Positions 37,030 through 47,249 of a DNA stretch of 64,000 nt are shown in pieces (position 1 is the first letter of the stretch; every line of letters starts with the position of its first letter). The notes beneath the pieces were generated by a model. It did no database searches, was not told the DNA's origin, and saw only the letters and a program-made list of their open reading frames with translations. Location: positions 124,001 to 188,000 of the forward strand of contig UWOR01000002.1 of NCBI GenBank assembly GCA_900604495.1, given 5' to 3'. The translations under genes and the position numbers were made by a program. This DNA is from Desulfovibrio sp. Marseille-P6017. GTDB lineage: Bacteria > Bacillota_A > Clostridia > Peptostreptococcales > Peptostreptococcaceae.

Positions 37030-38382
37030 TTATCCATTATAAATTTCTTCATTTAAGTTATTTTCTGATTTAGATACATAAACAGCAGTTGCAGCATCTC
37101 CAACTACATTTAGTGAAGTAACAAGCATTTCTATTGGTCTGTTTATTGCTAGTATTAATGAATAAGCAAGTACTGCTGCATCATTTTGATATCCCATACC
37201 TGTTAAAACTGTAAATAATATTATAGCTCCAGCACCAGGTGCAGCAGGTGTACCAATTGATGCTATTAAAGCTAATAATGATATTATCAATATATTTCCT
37301 ACAGTAACATCATATCCAGCACTAGATGCTATAAATATAGCTGCAATAACTTGCATTATAGCAGTTCCGTTCATATTAATAGTCATACCAAGTGGTAATG
37401 TAAAAGAAGCTATTTCTTCACTTACACCTAAATCTTCAACAATAGTCTTCGTATTTAAAGGAAGTGTTGCAGCAGATGAAGAAGTAGAGAAACCAAATAA
37501 AGCTACTTTTGAAATTTTCTTTACAAATATTATTGGATTTAACCCAGTAGTAAAGTAAATAAATAAAGCATATCCAACAGTTAAAAATAACAGTAAGGCT
37601 ATAGTAGTAGTACCAACATATGCAAGGGCTGGTTTTAAATGATCAATACCATAAATTGCAAAAGTTCTTGTTATTAAAACAAAGATAGCTATTGGTCCAA
37701 ACTTAGTTATTATAAATGTTAAGAAAGTAGTGATTATTTTATTTATATCTTGTAATAACTTTTTTAATACTAAAATTTCATCACCTAATGAGTTAATGCA
37801 AATTCCAGTAACACTAGCTAAGAAAACTATAGATAAAACACGTCCATTTTCACCAAATACTGAAGTTATATTGTTTGGTATAGCTTGTACAAATACTAAA
37901 AGTGGATTGCTAGAAACAGCTCCTTCACTTGAAGATATATTGTTTATACTTACATTAAATAATCCGAGTTTATTAGCAGTCATTCCGAATAAACCAGCTA
38001 ATATTAATGCAAAGATAGATGTACCTAAAAATCCTAATATTGTTTTATAAGATATACGACCTAATTTTTTTGTATCACTTATATTACACATAGCAAGAGT
38101 TATTGATGTAAATACCATAGGTACTATTACTAATTGTAGTGAATTTATAAATAGTTGACCAACTATATAAAAGATTCCAATTGCCTTATTTGCATCTGGT
38201 TTAGTTATATCTTGGAATAATAAATTATTTATTATTGTCCAAGTGTCACCATTTCCATTTGAGATTAAGTTTTCTCTTAAGAAAATAAATGATGTTCCAG
38301 CTATTAATCCTATTATTAAGGCAGTTGCCATTTTGATAGCCAATTTGTTGGCGTGATTTATTGAAGTTTGAATTTTACTCAT
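37030..38382 (-). CDS. Dicarboxylate/amino acid:cation symporter (DAACS, GltP/DctA-like)
   Basis: 450 residues with eight helices and two re-entrant hairpins. The family motifs are the serine-rich hairpin FGFSTSSSAATLPLNT, MTINMNGTAIMQ (the NMDGT-like motif) and GTPAAPGAGAIIL. These proteins import glutamate, aspartate or C4-dicarboxylates with Na+ or H+. The leader is a PyrR-type attenuator (38414-38510), so the transporter is tied to pyrimidine supply. Aspartate, the precursor of the ring, is the most sensible substrate; that is inferred. AGGAGG ribosome binding site. Confidence 0.88.
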   Translation of the reverse strand: MSKIQTSINHANKLAIKMATALIIGLIAGTSFIFLRENLISNGNGDTWTIINNLLFQDITKPDANKAIGIFYIVGQLFINSLQLVIVPMVFTSITLAMCNISDTKKLGRISYKTILGFLGTSIFALILAGLFGMTANKLGLFNVSINNISSSEGAVSSNPLLVFVQAIPNNITSVFGENGRVLSIVFLASVTGICINSLGDEILVLKKLLQDINKIITTFLTFIITKFGPIAIFVLITRTFAIYGIDHLKPALAYVGTTTIALLLFLTVGYALFIYFTTGLNPIIFVKKISKVALFGFSTSSSAATLPLNTKTIVEDLGVSEEIASFTLPLGMTINMNGTAIMQVIAAIFIASSAGYDVTVGNILIISLLALIASIGTPAAPGAGAIILFTVLTGMGYQNDAAVLAYSLILAINRPIEMLVTSLNVVGDAATAVYVSKSENNLNEEIYNG

Positions 38383-38413
38383 ATAGTATCCTCCTAAAAT
38401 TTTTTTTAGGATA

Positions 38414-38447
38414 CCAAAAAAGCCTTAATACCAAAAGATATTAAGGC
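38414..38447 (-). terminator. Attenuator terminator in the symporter leader
   Basis: Minus strand GCCTTAATATC pairs with GGTATTAAGGC followed by TTTTTTGG. An alternative pairing uses ATACC and AAGATA upstream with TATCTT and GGTAT of the terminator, forming an antiterminator. Confidence 0.85.
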
Positions 38448-38467
38448 AAAAATACTACGTTACGTAC

Positions 38468-38510
38468 ATTTCCTTATTAGTCTCACAGGACTATCTTAAA
38501 GGTATCCTGT
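38468..38510 (-). promoter_or_regulatory. PyrR-binding element
   Basis: Minus strand AGTCCTGTGAGACTAATAAGGA is split here as AGTCCTGTGAGACTAA then TAAGGA (38471-38492). It matches the PyrR consensus ARUCCNGNGAGGYU...AAGGA with one A for G. It precedes the terminator as in pyr operon attenuators: PyrR with UMP would favour termination. Confidence 0.75.
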
Positions 38511-38515
38511 TTTTT

Positions 38516-38544
38516 AATATACAGTATAGAAAAGTATGTGTCAA
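38516..38544 (-). promoter_or_regulatory. Promoter of the attenuated symporter gene
   Basis: Minus strand TTGACA (38539-38544), 17-base spacer, TATATT (38516-38521). Confidence 0.75.
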
Positions 38545-38663
38545 TAAAAAATTACATTAAAATATATATTTTGACATATAACAATTAGAGGATAAATAAA
38601 TATTAAAGTAAATTTAAACTATAGATATTATTTTTAATATAAATTTATTAAGGGGGCGATTTA

Positions 38664-39841
38664 GTGATATTAAAAGGAAATATAATATTTACATCAAGGC
38701 CAGATAAATTTGAAACCTATCCTAATAGCTATATATTAGTTATAGATGGTAAAGTAAAAAGTATTACAAAAGAAATTCCTAAGGGGTATACAAAAGAAGA
38801 TGTAGAAGACTTAGGAAATTCACTTATTATTCCAGGCTTTGTAGATATACATGTACATGCACCGCAACTATATAATGTAGGGATTGGATATAGTAAGCAG
38901 CTTATTCCATGGCTTAATGAATATACATTTCCACTAGAAAGCAAGTTTAAAGATATAGAATTTGCATATAAGGCATATGAAAAATTTGTAAAAGAGTTAT
39001 GCAAAGTAGGAACAACTAGGTCTTGTGTTATGGCAACACTTCATAAAGATGCAACAAAGATTTTAATAGAACTTTTTGAAAAATCAGGTTTAGGTTCATA
39101 TATTGGTAAAGTAAATATGGATAGAAATTCACCAAGTTATTTAATAGAAAATACAAAAGAATCTATACGAAATACAAAAGAACTTATTCTAGAACTAAAA
39201 TCAAGAAATAGAACTGATGATAATTTTAAACCATTAGTTAATTATATAATTTCCCCTAGATTTGTACCAAGCACTACACCAGAGCTTATGAAAGGATTAG
39301 GAAAAATATCGAAGGACCATGAGATACCAATTCAATCTCATTTAGATGAAAATAATGATGAAATTAGATGGGTTAAAGAACTTCATCCAGAATGCAATAG
39401 TTTTTGTGAGGTTTACGAATATTATGGACTTCTTAGAAAAAATAAAACAATAATGGCTCATTGTATTTATAATGAAGAAGATGAAATTGAGATTTTAAAA
39501 AAATATAATATAATGGTAGCACATTGTCCTCAATCTAATTTTAATTTATCCAGTGGTATTATGCCTCTTAGAAAATATTTAAATAAAGGTATATCAGTAG
39601 GGCTAGGTTCAGATGTAGGCGCAGGTCATACTTTGGATATGACATTAATGAAGCATACTATTTAGCAACAAAAGGTGGAGGAAGTTTCTTTGGCAAAGTT
39701 GGTAGTTTTGAAGTTGATTATGAATTTGATGCTCTTATAGTTGATGATAATTTAGATAATAGAAGTCTTAAGTTAGAAGAAAGACTTGAAAGATTTATTT
39801 ACTCTGGTAATAATAATTGGGTTAAGAGGTTAATATATTAA
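38664..39841 (+). pseudogene. guaD: Guanine deaminase with internal deletion and frameshift
   Basis: GTG start behind AGGGGGCGAT. The first 333 residues are a typical amidohydrolase-type guanine deaminase: GFVDIHVHAPQ (zinc His pair), SHLDENNDE, MAHCIYN and GLGSDVGAGHTLDM. The frame then ends in MTLMKHTI at 39665. In the +2 frame the normal C-terminus resumes as NEAYYLATKGGGSFFGKVGSF to TAA 39839-39841. Compared with the family, about 25-30 residues between GHTL and EAYYL are missing, so a deletion of unequal frame removed them. Zinc-site Asp (SD) is retained but the fold is probably lost. It would convert guanine to xanthine. Confidence 0.75.
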
Positions 39842-39959
39842 GTAATATATAGGTTATAAAATATGAATAATTTTTAAAATAAAAGTAAAAAATTCTTGTT
39901 TTGTGATATAATTTGATTATTTAAAAAACTTATAAGAGACATTGGAGGGATAATCAATT

Positions 39960-40655
39960 ATGAAATACAAAGCTATATTATTTGACGCAGATGAAACTTT
40001 ATTTGATTTTAAGAAAGCTGAAAGAGAAGCCTTTAAAAATACTATGATAGAATTTGGATTCGATTATGATGAAAATTATCATTTTAGTATATACAAAGAA
40101 ATAAATGATGCTATATGGAAGGAACTTGAAGAAGGACTTATAACTCAATCAAAATTAAAAATAGAAAGATTTAAAAGATTTAGTGATAAATTAGAAGTTA
40201 AATTTGATGAAAATAAATTTGCAGCTTCTTATATGAAGCACTTAGGGAATGGGTCATTTTTATTTGATGGAGCAGTGGAGCTTATAGAAGATTTAAGTAA
40301 TAAATATACACTTTCTATTGTTACTAATGGACTTACTTCAGTGCAAGAGAATAGAATTAAAAAATCTGTTATAGCAAAGTATTTTAAAGATATAGTTATT
40401 TCAGAGGAATTAGGCGTATCAAAACCAAATCCAGAAATTTTTGAACATGCTATAAGTAATTTAGGTGGTTTTAGTAAGGATGAAGTCCTTATGATTGGAG
40501 ATAGTTTAAGCTCTGATATAAGGGGTGGCATTAACTATAATATAGATACTTGCTGGTTTAATCCAAATAATGTAGAAAATAAAACAGATTTAAGTCCTAC
40601 TTATGAAATATCTAATTTTGATGGTATAAGAGATTTATTACTAAATAAGTTTTAG
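39960..40655 (+). CDS. HAD hydrolase, YjjG family pyrimidine nucleotidase-like
   Basis: 231 residues. HAD motifs I (LFDADETLFDFKK, nucleophile Asp), II (IVTNG), III (Lys in SEELGVSKPNPEIF) and IV (MIGDSLSSDIRGG) are all present, with a helical cap between residues 20 and 90. The combination matches YjjG, a 5'-nucleotidase active on non-canonical pyrimidine nucleotides. It is a single gene with GGAGGG ribosome binding site. Confidence 0.88.
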   Translation: MKYKAILFDADETLFDFKKAEREAFKNTMIEFGFDYDENYHFSIYKEINDAIWKELEEGLITQSKLKIERFKRFSDKLEVKFDENKFAASYMKHLGNGSFLFDGAVELIEDLSNKYTLSIVTNGLTSVQENRIKKSVIAKYFKDIVISEELGVSKPNPEIFEHAISNLGGFSKDEVLMIGDSLSSDIRGGINYNIDTCWFNPNNVENKTDLSPTYEISNFDGIRDLLLNKF

Positions 40656-40660
40656 TAATC

Positions 40661-40702
40661 AAAAAGTCTAATTGGACATTATGTCCAATTAGACTTTTTA
40701 TA
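40661..40702. terminator. Bidirectional terminator
   Basis: Long perfect hairpin AAAAAGTCTAATTGGACAT and its complement. It serves the HAD gene and the opposing protease pseudogene, whose stop overlaps it. Confidence 0.9.
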
Positions 40703-41540
40703 GTTTAATGTTTTTTAGATTATATAAAATAGATAAAATAACTAAGCTAGATAATGAAAATAAAATTATAAAAGATAAGAAAAATCCAATAATAATATTC
40801 CATTTAATGATAAAAATTTTAAGGATATTATAATCAAATCCAAATACAGTAAATATTGTATTTAAAATAAACATTCCTAAAAATAAAGTGATTAATCCTG
40901 AATAACTTCCTTTTAAGTCATTGCTACTTAAATTCATATTTATAGAAATAGAAAAAGTTATAAATACAAAAATCCAAAATCATATAGTAAAAAAAGGATT
41001 ACTTAATAAAATAATCATAACTATGTTATAAAAATCAGAAATATAAAGGTTAATTAAGCTTATAATATTGAAACTTTCAATTAAAGTATTATAAGAATTT
41101 ATATTAATAGAACTTATAATATTACCACATAAATGAGGTATTAGAATTCTAAAACTAAAGGCTATAACAAGTGGTCCCATAATTATAGGGCCAATACCTA
41201 TAAAAAAGTTTCCAATCTTTTGATACAAGCTACTTCTACTATATGAATGACTTACATACCCTAAAACCCCATCATTTTTACTTTCAATAGGTCTATATAG
41301 CTTAATATCACTTACTTTATGATTAAATAGCTTTGCTATTATATAGTGACTTACTTCATGTACTGGCACACCGATTATACCTGTTATTGTAAGAGAATTG
41401 CTATCAAATATCCAATAAAGATATTTATTTAGTTTTTTATTTATCAATGTTATTAATAGGGCAAATACCATAAAAATACCTATTAATGAGATTGTTGTTA
41501 TTAGTGTATATTTTATTATATTTATCATATTTTTCTCCAT
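40698..41540 (-). pseudogene. Membrane zinc metalloprotease-like protein (HEVSH), interrupted by TGA
   Basis: Two segments in one frame (41540-40983 and 40979-40698) would make a 280-residue membrane protein. The first has a VPVHEVSHYIIAKLFNHK motif (HExxH, site-2-protease-like) within one of its helices and LGYVSHSY; the second supplies the remaining helices and a basic tail. The break is a TGA at 40980-40982 (PFFTI-stop-FWIFVF); TGG-to-TGA is an easy one-base change. No partner genes are near. A family assignment beyond M50/DUF3267-like is not possible. Confidence 0.65.
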
Positions 41541-41679
41541 TAATATAGTTTTGTTTTATATGATAGCACTAGAGCTTGATTTGTGCAAATTATAAAAAAC
41601 ATTTAATGCTTATATAACGTAACTTTTATATATAAGTGAGAATAATATATTAAGTGATAATAAGCATAGGGGGTGCAAA

Positions 41680-44600
41680 ATGGCAAATATATCGGGGCGA
41701 TTAATATTTGATATAAATAGAAATGCCAAAATTGATGTACAAGATTATGGAATTATAGACATACCTATAGTATTGCAAAACATATCAACAAATGAAAAAT
41801 TGGGAGTATATACAGATAAAGAAGGAAACTATACTTTTACAAATGTACAAAATGGAAATTATCGTATAGTTTTGGTATATGGCTATAGTGGCAAAATACT
41901 TAGTACACCGGCAGAATTCATAAATACAAATACGGAGGTAGGAGAAATACCAACTGCAAAACTTCCTCCATATACAGTTTTAACTGGAAGTTACCCTAAA
42001 CAAACAAATACATTAAATGCTGTAACACCTACAACTATATTTGTAACAGTTTCTGATGATAAAAATATAGAGGCAGAAACTATTTTTATTGGACCAGCAA
42101 GATATGAATCAATTAATTTATTATTAGATAGCTCTGCAACAATATCAGAAGTGAATTTATTAGATGCTGTAGATTATGGAACATTTGGAGATGTAGAAGC
42201 TGGAACACATCCAAATGGAGGTCCACTTATAAATCCCTATCCAGGAATAGCATATAGTTTTACTTTTGTTCCTCAAAGAGAAGTTATTCATGATGGATAT
42301 TATAGTATAGGTAATACAATAGACCCATATCCACATTTTTTTTGGTGGAGATTATCAGACCATACAACTAGTATAGAAACTGGTAGAATGGAAATTGTAA
42401 ATGGAGCATATGAAGGAGCTAGTTTTTTTCATACAAGAATTGATGTTGATACTAATACTGATTATGTATTTTCTGCATGGTTAATAAATCTTGATGATAA
42501 TGCATCTCAAGAAGCACCTAAATTTGGTGTTGAAATTATGGGAGATACACCTGAGGAGATATTATATAATGATAAATTGGAAGATCTCTTTAGACCAACT
42601 GAGTCAATTTTGCCAATATGGAAAGAAATAGGTACAGCCTTAAATACAAGTGATAATAAATCAATAGGACTAAATTTTTATAGTGAAGGAGCAGCGGCTC
42701 CAGGAAATGATTATGCAGTTGATGATGTGAAGTTAAGATTAATAAGGTATCCTGTGATTTCTCCAGTAAAAGAAGTTGACAGTGGAACTTCAAATGTTGG
42801 AAATACAATACAATACACTGTAACTTTAGATAATACAAATGATAATCCATTAACGGATGTTATATTTAAAGATCCACAACCATCATCATTAGAATTTATC
42901 AGTGGAAGTGTAACTATAAATAACATATCATATCCATCATATAATCCAAATGATGGATTTAATGTACCTAACATTGAAGGAAAAAGTAAAACAATCATTA
43001 CTTTCAAGGTAAAAGTAATAAGTTTGCCACAAGATCCAAATATAATCAATAAAGCCAATGTAACTTATAAATATACTCCAATAAGAGGTGGAATACCAAA
43101 TACTTTTAATAGAGATAGTAATGACACCAAAGTCTATATTGGTAGAGCTATTATAGGTGGAGTAACAGAACCAAATGCAAGTTTTTCAAAATTAGTTGAT
43201 AAAGAATATGTACAAATTGGAGATACACTAACATATACTATAATTGCACAAAATAGAGGTAATATTGAGGCTAATAATATAAAAATAGATGATGTTATAC
43301 CAAATGGAACAAGTTATATAGAAAATTCAATAACATCAACAGTTGCATTTACAGGAAGTCCACTTACAAGTATAAATTTAACAAATCCGCTACAACCAGG
43401 AGAACAAGCAGTGATAATGTTTCAAGTAAAAGTAAATACTCTTCCTAATCCAAATCCAATACCAAACGTAGCAAATATAACATATAGTCATATTGTAAAT
43501 CTAGATGAAGGTGAAGTAGTTGAACATAGTATTAGTAATACAGTTTATACATTAGTAGTGAATCCAAATGTATCAATAGTAAAATCAGAAAATATAAGCA
43601 AAGCAATTATTGGAAATGAAGTAACTTACACTTTACTTGTGGAAAATATAGGCAATATAGAATCTATAAATACTATAGTAAAAGATAGTCTTGTACCACA
43701 ACTAACTTTCGTTCCAGGCAGTTTAGTTATAAATAATAGAGCTTCTAATTATAGTATAGTTACAGGTGTAAACTTAGGGACTTTAAATGTAGGTGATAAA
43801 GTTATATTAACATTTAAAGCAATAGTAAATGATACACCACCAACGTTAACTATAGATAATAGTGCAAATGTTACTTATAGTAGTTTAATTGGAGGAATAA
43901 GTATTGATAGTAGTGCAACAAGTAATGTAGTTCAGTTAGATGTTTATACTCCTAGTATTGAAGTAACTAAGCAGTCAAGTAAGCAAGAAGTGTGTGTAGG
44001 AGAAACTTATATTTACACTATAAATGTTACAAATACTAGTGACTTAGATATATCAAATGTTATACTAAATGATAATTTACCATCAGCATTTAAAGTTATA
44101 AGCATAGATGTAAATGGGATAATAATACAAAGCACTGAACTTAATGGACTTAATATAGGAAATTTAAATATAGGAGAAACGGTAACAATATTAGTAACAA
44201 TACTTGTAACGTCAAATAATATTAATAACTTTAAAAATATAGTAACTACAAGTGGAACAGTTCAAGTAAATACAGCTAACCCACCAGTAACAGTAAGAGG
44301 ATCAGCAATAGATAAGCAATCTGTAATAGTAATAGATAAGAATCCAAATATATCAATCGTAAAATCAGAAAATATAGATGAAGCTATAGTAGGAAATATA
44401 GTTACCTATACATTAGTAGTTAAAAATACAGGTAATACACTTAATACCAATGTAATTGTAGAAGATAAGCTTGAGCCAGAATTAACATTTGTATCTGGAA
44501 GTTTGAAAATAAATGAAGTACAATCAAATTTAAATATAACAACAGGAGTAAATATAGGAAATTTAGATGTAAATGAAGAAGCAATATTAACTTTTGAAGC

Positions 44601-45885
44601 TAAAGTAAATTCTGTTTTAGAAAATTCAACTATAACTAATTATTCAACAGTTAGTTATGATGTTATAGATCAAAGTTCGATTACTAGCTATAGTTCAACT
44701 AGTAACACCGTTTCATTAAACGTTTATAATACGGGCATTAAAGTTACAAAAGTATCAAATGAAAATATTGTATACCCTGGGGAAACATTTAACTATACAA
44801 TAACAGTTACAAATAATAGTGGATTAAAAGTATCTAATGTCATATTGCAAGATAGTCTACCATCTCAGTTATCAATACGAAGTATAAGTGTAAATGGAAC
44901 TATTGTAGGAACAACTAATCTTAATGGATTAAATATAGGTGATTTATTAGTAGGACAGACAACGACTATAGTAGTTACAGTATATGTATTATCAGATAAT
45001 CTTAATAATTTTAAAAATATTGTTACTGCAAGTGGAACAGTACAAGCTAATAATGCTAATCAACCAACTACAGTAAGTGGTTCAGCTACAGATACTCAAT
45101 CAGTTACAAGTATATGTCCCAATTTAAGTATATGTATAGTCAAACTAGAAAGTACATCTATAGCAACTGTTGGTAAGACGATAATTTATACTATAATAGT
45201 TAGAAATACGGGTAATATGACATATGAAAATACGATAATAGAAGATCCACTTTCATCACAACTTACATTTGTTCCAGATAGTTTAATCATAAATGGAGTT
45301 CCTTCAAATCAAAATATAATAAATGGAGTTAATATTGGAACTTTAAATGTAAATCAACAAGTTGTATTGACTTTTAAAGCAGTAGTAAATTCAATATGCC
45401 CAAGTCTAGTTATATCAAATAATGCAAATGTAAGATATAGTGTTGTACGAAATATGAGTACTAATAATTTAATTGATGAAAGTAATACTGTATATTTGGA
45501 GATATTAAATCCTCAGCTAAATATAATAAGAAAAGTTGATAAAGAGAATATATGTGTAGGAGATATTATAACTTATACTATAATAATTGAAAATATTGGT
45601 GATATAGAAATAGGTTCTAATAATATACCATTAGTTTTTTTCGATAAGTTATGTGAAAATGTTGATTTTATAAGTGATAGCTTAATGATAAATGGATATA
45701 AAGTTTATAATAAGAGCATTGAAAAAGGAATAATATTAGGTACTGTTGGTATAGGAGAAAGAGCTGTTATAGAATTTAAAGTTAAGGTTCGTTCTTGTTG
45801 TGATATTATGATAAAAAATAAACCTATACTAATGTATGGAATAAAAGGTATGAAAGGATTTATTGTAACAGATTTTGTTAAATAA
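41680..45885 (+). CDS. Large DUF11/SdrD-B repeat surface-type protein
   Basis: 1401 residues. Residues 1-85 resemble an SdrD/CnaB-like domain (SGRLIFDINRNAKIDVQDYG, TDKEGNYTFTNVQNGNYRI). About 85-360 is a unique beta-rich region with aromatic ends. From about residue 370 there are eight DUF11 repeats of about 120-130 residues, recognisable by VGNTIQYTVTLDN-like strands. Repeats 3, 5 and 7 (KSENI-type) alternate with 4 and 6 (SGTVQ-type). The protein lacks a signal peptide, LPXTG or membrane anchor, so export is uncertain. It may be spore- or wall-associated, as similar proteins are. AGGGGG ribosome binding site. Confidence 0.85.
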   Translation: MANISGRLIFDINRNAKIDVQDYGIIDIPIVLQNISTNEKLGVYTDKEGNYTFTNVQNGNYRIVLVYGYSGKILSTPAEFINTNTEVGEIPTAKLPPYTVLTGSYPKQTNTLNAVTPTTIFVTVSDDKNIEAETIFIGPARYESINLLLDSSATISEVNLLDAVDYGTFGDVEAGTHPNGGPLINPYPGIAYSFTFVPQREVIHDGYYSIGNTIDPYPHFFWWRLSDHTTSIETGRMEIVNGAYEGASFFHTRIDVDTNTDYVFSAWLINLDDNASQEAPKFGVEIMGDTPEEILYNDKLEDLFRPTESILPIWKEIGTALNTSDNKSIGLNFYSEGAAAPGNDYAVDDVKLRLIRYPVISPVKEVDSGTSNVGNTIQYTVTLDNTNDNPLTDVIFKDPQPSSLEFISGSVTINNISYPSYNPNDGFNVPNIEGKSKTIITFKVKVISLPQDPNIINKANVTYKYTPIRGGIPNTFNRDSNDTKVYIGRAIIGGVTEPNASFSKLVDKEYVQIGDTLTYTIIAQNRGNIEANNIKIDDVIPNGTSYIENSITSTVAFTGSPLTSINLTNPLQPGEQAVIMFQVKVNTLPNPNPIPNVANITYSHIVNLDEGEVVEHSISNTVYTLVVNPNVSIVKSENISKAIIGNEVTYTLLVENIGNIESINTIVKDSLVPQLTFVPGSLVINNRASNYSIVTGVNLGTLNVGDKVILTFKAIVNDTPPTLTIDNSANVTYSSLIGGISIDSSATSNVVQLDVYTPSIEVTKQSSKQEVCVGETYIYTINVTNTSDLDISNVILNDNLPSAFKVISIDVNGIIIQSTELNGLNIGNLNIGETVTILVTILVTSNNINNFKNIVTTSGTVQVNTANPPVTVRGSAIDKQSVIVIDKNPNISIVKSENIDEAIVGNIVTYTLVVKNTGNTLNTNVIVEDKLEPELTFVSGSLKINEVQSNLNITTGVNIGNLDVNEEAILTFEAKVNSVLENSTITNYSTVSYDVIDQSSITSYSSTSNTVSLNVYNTGIKVTKVSNENIVYPGETFNYTITVTNNSGLKVSNVILQDSLPSQLSIRSISVNGTIVGTTNLNGLNIGDLLVGQTTTIVVTVYVLSDNLNNFKNIVTASGTVQANNANQPTTVSGSATDTQSVTSICPNLSICIVKLESTSIATVGKTIIYTIIVRNTGNMTYENTIIEDPLSSQLTFVPDSLIINGVPSNQNIINGVNIGTLNVNQQVVLTFKAVVNSICPSLVISNNANVRYSVVRNMSTNNLIDESNTVYLEILNPQLNIIRKVDKENICVGDIITYTIIIENIGDIEIGSNNIPLVFFDKLCENVDFISDSLMINGYKVYNKSIEKGIILGTVGIGERAVIEFKVKVRSCCDIMIKNKPILMYGIKGMKGFIVTDFVK

Positions 45886-45900
45886 ATTGAGTAAACTTAA

Positions 45901-45940
45901 TAAAAGAATGGTAGATGCTTATATCTACCATTCTTTTATT
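45901..45940 (+). terminator. Terminator after the DUF11 gene
   Basis: TAAAAGAATGGTAGAT / ATCTACCATTCTTTTA. Confidence 0.9.
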
Positions 45941-46095
45941 AAATTAATATTATAGATTAAATTTAATGATAAATAGAAATATTTAAATTAAAAATATATT
46001 ACATTTATGACAAAGTTCAACAAATTTCTATTAAAGTGTATATTATAATACATTAGTTCGCATATTTTATATTTTGCAAATTGAGGGAGGAATTT

Positions 46096-47163
46096 ATGTT
46101 TAAATTAAAAAAATGTGGTATTATAACAGCTATTTTTATAGTTGGTATGAGTAGTTTTTCAAATGCTCATTCTGGGAGAACTGATGGTTCGGGAGGTCAT
46201 AGAGATAATCAAAATAAATCTGGACTAGGTAGCTATCATTATCATTGTGGAGGATATCCTGCACATTTACATACTAATGGATGTCCGTATAAAAGTTCAG
46301 GTGAAACTACACAATCATCGGCGACAGTACAATCGTCAACATCAACACAATCATCAGTAGAAAGTGATAAGAAGAAAGCGAAAACTAAGGGATATGATCA
46401 AGGGTATAAAGATGGATATAATAATAGTTATATAGATACATCATCTTACACTGGAAATTATCGTGAGGAATATAGTGAAGGATACAAAAATGGGTATGAT
46501 GAAGGAAGTAAAAAACTTGAGTTAGAAATAGATTCTGTAAAAAATAGTGGATATAATATTGGTTTATCAGGAGCTTTATTAAATAATATTTATACAAATA
46601 AGGCATTATCACAAGCATATGAAGAAGGATATAATAAAGGCTTTAGTGAATATAAAAAAGTAAAAATAGAAGAGTATACTTTACAAGGTAAAAATGATAG
46701 TTATGAAGATAAGGCAATAATAGATTTTACAGATGATATTGAAGAAGAATTTAAAAATGCATATATACAATCATATAATGATGTTCAATTAGAATTAAAA
46801 AATAAATACTATAAATTAGGTTTTACATCAGCTATTAAAGGTGAAGAATATAAATCTATAGATGAAAATAATGAAAAATATATAGGATGGTTTAAGACTG
46901 GTTATGACGATGGAACTTCTAGCCTAGAAGATGGAATAGAAAAGGCTTATAATTTAGGTTATGAAGGTGAAGAGCTAGATATAAGTGAAGAAATGAACTT
47001 GGCTGAATATGTAATTAATGAATCTTATGTCAAAGGTGTTAGTGATAAAAAGAAAGAAACAACTTCTGGTATTGTTGGCTTAGGAGCAATAGCTGGAGTT
47101 GGTGGAGCAATTTATTACAAAGCTAGAAAGAATAGAATGAATAGAGATAAAGATAAAGTTTAG
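46096..47163 (+). CDS. YHYH domain-containing exported protein
   Basis: 355 residues from ATG 46096; the TTG at 46081 overlaps the GGGAGG site. A signal peptide (KKCGIITAIFIVGMSSFSNA, residues 5-24) leads into a YHYH domain: HSGRTDGSGGHRDN, SGLGSYHYHCGGYPAHLHTNGCPY. After a Ser/Thr linker come at least five GY-x2-G-type repeats (GYDQGYKDGY, EGYKNGYDEG, EGYNKGF, TGYDDG). A C-terminal helix (GIVGLGAIAGVGGAIYY) and basic tail anchor it. Role unknown; cell-surface. Confidence 0.85.
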   Translation: MFKLKKCGIITAIFIVGMSSFSNAHSGRTDGSGGHRDNQNKSGLGSYHYHCGGYPAHLHTNGCPYKSSGETTQSSATVQSSTSTQSSVESDKKKAKTKGYDQGYKDGYNNSYIDTSSYTGNYREEYSEGYKNGYDEGSKKLELEIDSVKNSGYNIGLSGALLNNIYTNKALSQAYEEGYNKGFSEYKKVKIEEYTLQGKNDSYEDKAIIDFTDDIEEEFKNAYIQSYNDVQLELKNKYYKLGFTSAIKGEEYKSIDENNEKYIGWFKTGYDDGTSSLEDGIEKAYNLGYEGEELDISEEMNLAEYVINESYVKGVSDKKKETTSGIVGLGAIAGVGGAIYYKARKNRMNRDKDKV

Positions 47164-47170
47164 AATAGTA

Positions 47171-47224
47171 TATAGGATTTATAGGTAAGTTTAATTTTAC
47201 ATAAACCTACTTATAGATCCTATA
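47171..47224. terminator. Bidirectional terminator
   Basis: ATAGGAT-TATAGGTAAG and the matching CTTATAGATCCTAT arms around an AT loop, between convergent genes. Confidence 0.7.
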
Positions 47225-47249
47225 TCTAATAATTAAGTATAAATAAAAA

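Noticed and set aside
41680..45885. Long repeats considered as a CRISPR or minisatellite
   Set aside because: Repeats are protein-level DUF11 domains of about 360 bases with divergent DNA, not direct DNA repeats with spacers.
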